Source: Vitellaria paradoxa | Lineage: Eukaryota; Streptophyta; Magnoliopsida; Ericales; Sapotaceae | Length of the DNA: 64,000 bases | Reading direction: 5' to 3' | NCBI GenBank assembly: GCA_019916065.1 | Contig: CM034242.1 | Span: 10,484,879 to 10,548,878, forward strand | Part shown: one piece after another, positions 60,056-64,000 of the stretch | Layout of the letters: each line of letters opens with the position of its first letter | Position numbering within the stretch: the first letter of the stretch is position 1 | Notes under the pieces: model-generated | Told to the model about the DNA's origin: nothing | The model's database searches: none | The model's input: the letters and a program-made list of their open reading frames with translations, nothing else | Position numbers and translations under genes: made by a program

Positions 60056-60200
60056 ATCCTCCCCCCTTACAGGACACGCGTCCCTGCATGACCTCCTACT
60101 TCACTCTCCCGCAGGCAAAGTCCCTCACAGGCAGGTCCCCCACACGTGGGGCCCACGCGTGATCCCACACTTCTGGCTGGGCATTGACTCTGATATCATT
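60056..60200 (-). repeat. Cassandra internal domain 1
   Basis: 145 bp between LTRs A and B, with the PBS (minus strand ATGATATCAGAGTC, mutated) at the right and the polypurine tract at the left. Non-coding. Confidence 0.8.
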
Positions 60201-60477
60201 TGTAACGACCCACATCCATATAATACAATATTGTCCGCTTTGGGCTTGGTAAGCTACTTCCCAGGAGGTCACCCATCCTAGTACTGCTCCCACTGGAGCA
60301 CGCTTAACCCTGGAGTTCCAACTGAATCCAGTGCCCTCACGGCTTTAAAACGCGTTTTTCTATATTGATATCGAATATTACATATATGCCATTTCCTTCC
60401 ACAACCTAGGCAATGTGGGATGGGAGGCATTGCTTCACCTCCCGCAAGCAGAGTCCCTCACGGGCAGGTTCCTCACA
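60201..60477 (-). repeat. Cassandra LTR B (5S RNA-like)
   Basis: 277 bp, shared between two head-to-tail units. The 5S-like core is at about 60245-60325. It lacks about 40 bp present in LTR A near the TGTGAGGG end. Confidence 0.85.
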
Positions 60478-60621
60478 ATCCTCCCCCTTACAGGGCACGC
60501 GTCCCCGCGTGGCCTCCTATTTCACTCTCCTGCAGGCAGAGTCCTTCACAGGCAGGTCCCCTACACGTGGGGCCCACGCGTGATCCCACACTTTCGGCTG
60601 GGCATTGGCTCTGATACCATT
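60478..60621 (-). repeat. Cassandra internal domain 2
   Basis: 144 bp. The minus strand PBS reads TGGTATCAGAGCC at 60608-60620, an exact match to the initiator-Met type. The polypurine tract is at the left. Confidence 0.85.
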
Positions 60622-60779
60622 TGTAACGACCCGCATCCATATAGTACAATATTGTCCGCTTTGAGCTTGGTAAGCTCCTTCCCAGGAGGTCACCCATCCT
60701 AGTACTGCTTTTACTGGAGCACGCTTAACCCTGGAGTTTCCACTGAACTCAGTGCCCTCACGGCTTTAAAACGCGACTA
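60622..60779 (-). repeat. Cassandra LTR C, truncated at the inversion junction
   Basis: Begins TGTAACGACCC and keeps the 5S-like core, then breaks in CTTTAAAACGCG. The sequence after it repeats part of the same LTR (60780-60835) before the orientation flips. Confidence 0.8.
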
Positions 60780-60835
60780 GGACGCTTAATCCTGGAGTTT
60801 TCACTGAACTCAGTACCCTCACGGTTTTAAAACGC

Positions 60836-60918
60836 GACTAGGATGGGTGACCTCTTGGGAAGTAGCTTACCAAGTCCAAAGCGGACAATATTGTACTATA
60901 TGGATGTGGGTCGTTACA
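60836..60918 (+). repeat. Cassandra LTR D, 5'-truncated, plus strand
   Basis: Starts inside the 5S-like core at CTAGGATGGGTGACC and runs to GTCGTTACA. It is the first piece of the plus-oriented arm. Confidence 0.8.
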
Positions 60919-61063
60919 AATGGTATTAGAGCCAATGCCCAGCCGAAAGTGTGGGATCACACGTGGGCCCCACGTATGGGAGACCTGCCTGTGAGGGACT
61001 CTGCCTGCGGGAGAGTGAAGTAGGAGGCCACGCGGGGACGCGTGCCCTGTAAGGGGGGAGGAT
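60919..61063 (+). repeat. Cassandra internal domain 3
   Basis: 145 bp with PBS ATGGTATTAGAGCC (one change) at its left and polypurine tract AAGGGGGGAGGAT at 61051-61063. Confidence 0.85.
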
Positions 61064-61361
61064 TGTGAGAGACCTGCTCGTGAAGGACTCTGCCTGCGGG
61101 AGAGTGAAGTGGGAGGTGAAGTAGGGAAGCAATGCCTCTTATCTCACATCGCCTAGATTGTGGAAGAAAGTGGCATATATATAATATTCGATATCAATTT
61201 AGTACAACGCGTTTTAAAGCCGTGTGTGCACTGGGTTCAGTGGGAACTCCAGGGTTAATCGTGCTCCAGTGGGAGCAGTACTAGGATGGGTGACCTCCTG
61301 GGAAGTAGCTTACCAAGCCCAAAGCGAACAATATTGTACTATATGGATGTGGGCCGTTACA
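61064..61361 (+). repeat. Cassandra LTR E (5S RNA-like)
   Basis: 298 bp, TGTGAGAGAC...GCCGTTACA, with the 5S-like core at about 61250-61310. Confidence 0.85.
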
Positions 61362-61506
61362 AATAGTATCAAAGCCAATATCCAGCCGGAAGTGTGGGAT
61401 CATGCGTGGGCCCCACGTGTAGGGGACCTGCCTGTGAGGGACTCTGCCTGCGGGAGAGTGAAACAGGAGGCCACGCGGGGATGCGTGCCCTGTAAGGGGA
61501 GAGGAT
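61362..61506 (+). repeat. Cassandra internal domain 4
   Basis: 145 bp. The PBS is mutated (ATAGTATCAAAGCC). The polypurine tract AAGGGGAGAGGAT ends at 61506. Confidence 0.85.
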
Positions 61507-61813
61507 TGTGAGGGACTGTGAAGGACCTGCCCGTGAGAGACTCTGCCTGCGGAGAGTGAAGCGAGAAGTGAAGCAGAGAAGCAATGCCTCCCATCCCACA
61601 TGGCTTGGGTCGTGGAAGGAAATGGCATATATGTAATATTCGATATCAATATAGAACAACGCGTTTTAAAGCCGTGAGAGCACTGGGTTCAGTGGAAACT
61701 CCAGGGTTAAACGTGCTCCAGTGGAAGCAGTAGTAGGATGGGTGACCTCATGGGAAGTAACTTATCAAGGCCAAAGCGGACAATATTGTACTATATGGAT
61801 GCGGGTCGTTACA
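61507..61813 (+). repeat. Cassandra LTR F (5S RNA-like)
   Basis: 307 bp, TGTGAGGGAC...GTCGTTACA, with the 5S-like core at about 61700-61765. Outer boundary of the complex, followed by GGGTC. Confidence 0.85.
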
Positions 61814-61851
61814 GGGTCGATTTTGCCACCCCTAATTGCAGGGGAACTTCC

Positions 61852-62800
61852 AATGGCAGAACCACATGGGAGCGGGCTCCCTCAATTTTTAATGTAAATT
61901 TACTAAAATACCCTATTTACTATTTTAGTTTTATTTAAAAATTAAGATATTTTGGCTTTATTAAAAATTTAAAGTTAACTTAAAATTTTGGCTTTGTGTG
62001 TGTGTTTGTGTGTGTGTGCGCGCGCTTTTTCTCTCTGGAGAGAGAGAGAGGTGAGAGAGAGAGCAGTGTAAAGAGATGGATTAAACTAATTTTTTTAATT
62101 TAAATTGGTGTTTTAATGGGTCCCGTTTTACAACCCAATTTTACCCGTTTATAAATGGGTGTTTTATAAGTTACCCAATTACAACCCAATTAGTAAAATA
62201 ATAGGACACAAACCCATTTATTATGGGTTTAATTAGGCGGGTTGATGGGTTTTGGTCGATTTTGCCACCCTTAATTTTAGGGGAACTTCCAGTGGCAGAA
62301 CCACATGGGAGCGGGCCCCCTCAATTTTTAATGTAAATTTACTAAAATACCCTCCTTACTATTTTAGTTTTATTTAAAAATTAAGATATTTTGACTTTAT
62401 TAAAAATTTAAAGTTAACTCAAAATTTTTAACAAAAAAGAAGTTTATAAGAAACAAACTTGGTACTTTTTGTGAAATAAAATGTATTCCCCCAATACAGT
62501 ATTACATGCTTTTGTTGATACTATCAGTATACAACACAATAAATTCTATAGACAATAATATTTAATAATAATAATTATATTTTCTTTTTGTAACGGGGAT
62601 ATCTCTAATAAATTTCATGTGCTTGGACCATTAACCGTAAAAAGTATATTCACCGGTTAATATTCAAGAATAATTTATTCACTGTCTAAAGATAACATCG
62701 TTTTTTTCCATACTCTTAATACAAAAATAACTCGATCGATTATTGTTCTCTTCTTGGGTGCTTGGTGCCCCTCTCAATAAAAATCCTGGATCTGCCTATG
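61852..62800. mobile_element. Non-autonomous TIR element, Mutator- or hAT-like
   Basis: Left end ATGGCAGAACCA and right end TGGATCTGCCTAT are inverted. Flanks GGAACTTCC (61843-61851) and GAAACTTTC (62801-62809) suggest a diverged 9-bp target duplication. It sits in the LINE RNase H relic. Its left part and the adjacent hAT 3' end occur twice (see the tandem duplication). The rest (62440-62790) is AT-rich and non-coding. Confidence 0.5.
61991..62278. repeat. Duplicated 3' fragment of the hAT MITE
   Basis: Starts in GT repeats, runs through (GA)n, AGTGTAAAGAG, ACCCATTTATTATGGGTT and GATTTTGCCACCCTTA, the 3' part of the hAT element, without a Cassandra insertion. It is followed at 62273-62430 by a second copy of the flank seen at 61835-61990. 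Confidence 0.75.
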
Positions 62801-62803
62801 GAA

Positions 62804-63240
62804 ACTTTCATGCGAGGGTTTCATTAAGTATAGAGGAGGTTTCCCAATACTGACAATCAGAATTGGAATTTAGAGCTGAGATGATAGCTGTAACGTCACT
62901 TTTAAAGATGACATTGTGGAGCTCTGAAGATTTGGCTATAGAACATGCAACTTGGATGGCCCAAGCTTTAGTAGCTAGAGCCGAAAGCACACATATTTTG
63001 CCATAATTTATATTAAGAGTAATGCCCTTCGAGTCTCTGATGATCAAAGCAAAAGCTGTTGTCTGTGACCTTATAGAATAAGCTTCGTCACAATTAAATT
63101 TCAAATGGTCTTGAGGGAAAGGCTGCTAGGAGGGGCTTCTTGGAAATTGATAAGGCTGAGTGGTCTTCTGTGTTTCATTAAGGAGTGCTTCAAGATAATC
63201 ATTTGTGGCATGAGTAGCATTAAGAATGGTGTCTAAAGGT
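62804..63240 (-). pseudogene. L1-type LINE relic: RNase H domain
   Basis: The frame 62808-63104 gives 98 aa beginning LKFNCDEAYS-like (usual start of the plant LINE RNase H, DGA type), then FALIIRDSKG, SALATKAWAIQ and FKSDVTAIISAL. The first and third acidic residues are kept; the central Glu of the usual AEAxA motif is replaced (TKAWA), so catalysis is unlikely. Upstream, frames broken by stops continue to about 63240. Downstream it is cut by the TIR element and continues at 58443-58249. Such domains end ORF2 of plant L1-type LINEs. Confidence 0.65.
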
Positions 63241-63887
63241 GATTGAGGGATCCCATTGATAATAATGCAATGGGGTTGATTGGGGGTTGTGGAGTGTGAG
63301 TTTTAAACTTAGAAAAGGAATTATCAGAATTTCCAAAACACAGTTCTGTCGTATGCATGACTGTGTTTAGTTCGTGCACATGGGGTGATTTAGGAGAAAG
63401 CGAGTGCATGAACTTTTCCTCCTCGTGTGCATAACGTGTGTTAGAGCTTGGTGTACGCATGCTAGTTCCCCTTCTCATACACATGACCTTACTTGAGTCA
63501 GTGTGTCTATGTCAAATATTTTTCTCGATTTTTTGGTTGGCTATTGATGAACACTTTAATCAACAGCTTTTGTTTTGCCATCACACCTAATCTATCTCTC
63601 TATCACCAGACTCAATATTTACTTTTCACTATTTATTTGAATTTTGGGTCATTTAAATATTTGGATTTGATGTTTGGTTTTGATTGTTGAGTTTTATTTT
63701 ATTTTCCTTGGTCAAGTTTGGCCTAAAGTTATGTTTGGGCTGATAGTTAGACCAAGGGTTTGACCCATTTTATTTTCTTTTTTTCTTGTTTTTTTTTTTC
63801 TTTTTCTTTCCTAATTTCTTTTTTTCTTCTTCAGTTGAGCATGTAAGACACAAGGAGAGAGAGAGTAAATATAAGGAGGGAGGCCAA
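63241..63887. other. Spacer at the right end
   Basis: No gene recognised. A T-rich block lies at 63776-63830, followed by a short (GA)n at 63855-63864. Confidence 0.45.
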
Positions 63888-63992
63888 ATGCACATGGAGC
63901 AATTCAACATTGTGATTATTGTGGTGATGTTCATTTGTTGTGGCTTCGCCCGATATGAGAATTACGATCTTATAGAGGTTGGAGGATTTTGA
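63888..63992 (+). CDS. Small hydrophobic ORF or first exon at the window edge
   Basis: A 34-codon frame (second ATG at 63894) whose start MEQFNIVIIVVMFICCGFA looks like a signal peptide or membrane segment. A possible splice donor (GAGGTTGGAG) occurs near its end, so it could be the first exon of a gene that continues past 64000. No homology recognised. Composition alone could produce it by chance. Confidence 0.15.
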   Translation: MHMEQFNIVIIVVMFICCGFARYENYDLIEVGGF

Positions 63993-64000
63993 GGGAATTT

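Larger units (their letters stand above)
59715..61813. mobile_element. Head-to-head Cassandra (TRIM) multimer
   Basis: Six Cassandra LTRs with 5S RNA-like cores. Three LTRs and two internal domains are on the minus strand (59715-60779), and three LTRs and two internal domains on the plus strand (60836-61813). The complex is bounded by TGTAAT and GTTACA and flanked by GGGTT (59710-59714) and GGGTC (61814-61818), where uninterrupted hAT copies have GGGTC. Each internal domain is about 145 bp, with an initiator-Met PBS (TGGTATCAGAGCC-like) and polypurine tract (AAGGGGGGAGGAT-like). Cassandra encodes no protein and needs other elements for movement. Confidence 0.88.
58444..61834. mobile_element. 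hAT-type MITE, copy 2, carrying a Cassandra insertion
   Basis: Starts TAGGGGTGGCAAAAT, ends ATTTTGCCACCCCTA; the exact 8-bp target duplication ATTGCAGG lies at 58436-58443 and 61835-61842. Organisation matches copy 1: TGGGT/ACCCA-rich ends, (CT)n, alternating tract, (GA)n. A 2.1-kb Cassandra complex is inserted at 59715-61813. No transposase. Confidence 0.88.

Noticed and set aside
59824..61659. Open frames of 60-126 codons across the Cassandra complex
   Set aside because: They recur in each repeat in both orientations and follow LTR sequence; Cassandra encodes no protein.
59760..61770. Possible 5S rRNA gene array
   Set aside because: Only the internal promoter and 3' core of 5S match. The copies lie in TG..CA LTRs with PBS and polypurine tracts, which is Cassandra, not rDNA.

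Overview
This is a piece of a nuclear plant genome, almost certainly an angiosperm. The evidence is GT-AG introns inside plant-type genes, an R2R3-MYB with the usual two-intron layout, an AT-rich background, and a heavy load of plant transposable elements (SIRE-type Copia, Cassandra with 5S RNA-like LTRs, hAT and Harbinger MITEs, Helitrons, RTE and L1-type LINE relics, a tRNA-derived SINE). I cannot name the species.

Three host genes are supported, all on the + strand: a four-exon homolog of sphingomyelin phosphodiesterase 4 (29878-34668, 791 aa); an uninterrupted SF1/branchpoint-binding protein gene (36378 or 36411 to 38927) with U2AF-ligand-like motifs, SF1 helix-hairpin, KH, two zinc knuckles and an RRM; and an R2R3-MYB (54139-55087) whose C-terminal tail lies out of frame downstream (to 55350). 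They form a small gene island at 29.5-39 kb plus an isolated MYB. They share no obvious pathway.

Left part (1-29 kb): LTR remnants at 1-3408; then a unit of several kb present twice (about 3409-8450 and 11970-27290). Both copies hold the same small LTR element, flanked in each by the same CAAAC target duplication, so the element inserted before the segment was duplicated. Later, a 1.28-kb hAT MITE entered copy 1, and a 2.08-kb solo LTR and a full 9.46-kb Copia entered copy 2. The Copia (15691-25148, minus strand) has TG..CA LTRs of 859 bp, a GATAC target duplication, initiator-Met PBS, polypurine tract, gag-protease, a broken pol and an intact extra ORF before its 3' LTR.

Middle part (39-54 kb): spacer with a minus-strand RTE LINE fragment, a 25-bp retroposition scar with 16-bp target duplications, a 220-bp SINE with 13-bp target duplications, a Harbinger MITE with internal repeats, and a nest of Helitron 3' ends in inverted orientation.

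Right part (58.2-63.2 kb): a layered nest. An L1-type RNase H relic is split by a TIR element and by a second hAT MITE of the same family as at 5.3 kb. The hAT 3' end and flank were tandemly duplicated, and a Cassandra multimer arranged as two head-to-head arms (six LTRs) then landed in the first hAT copy, flanked by 5-bp target duplications. Both hAT copies carry 500-700 bp alternating purine-pyrimidine tracts that give long spurious ORFs.

No new enzymatic system is seen. The most unusual structures are the head-to-head Cassandra multimer, the Z-DNA-prone hAT MITE family, the dated segmental duplication, the inverted Helitron ends and the frame-broken MYB. All boundaries and counts were read by eye.
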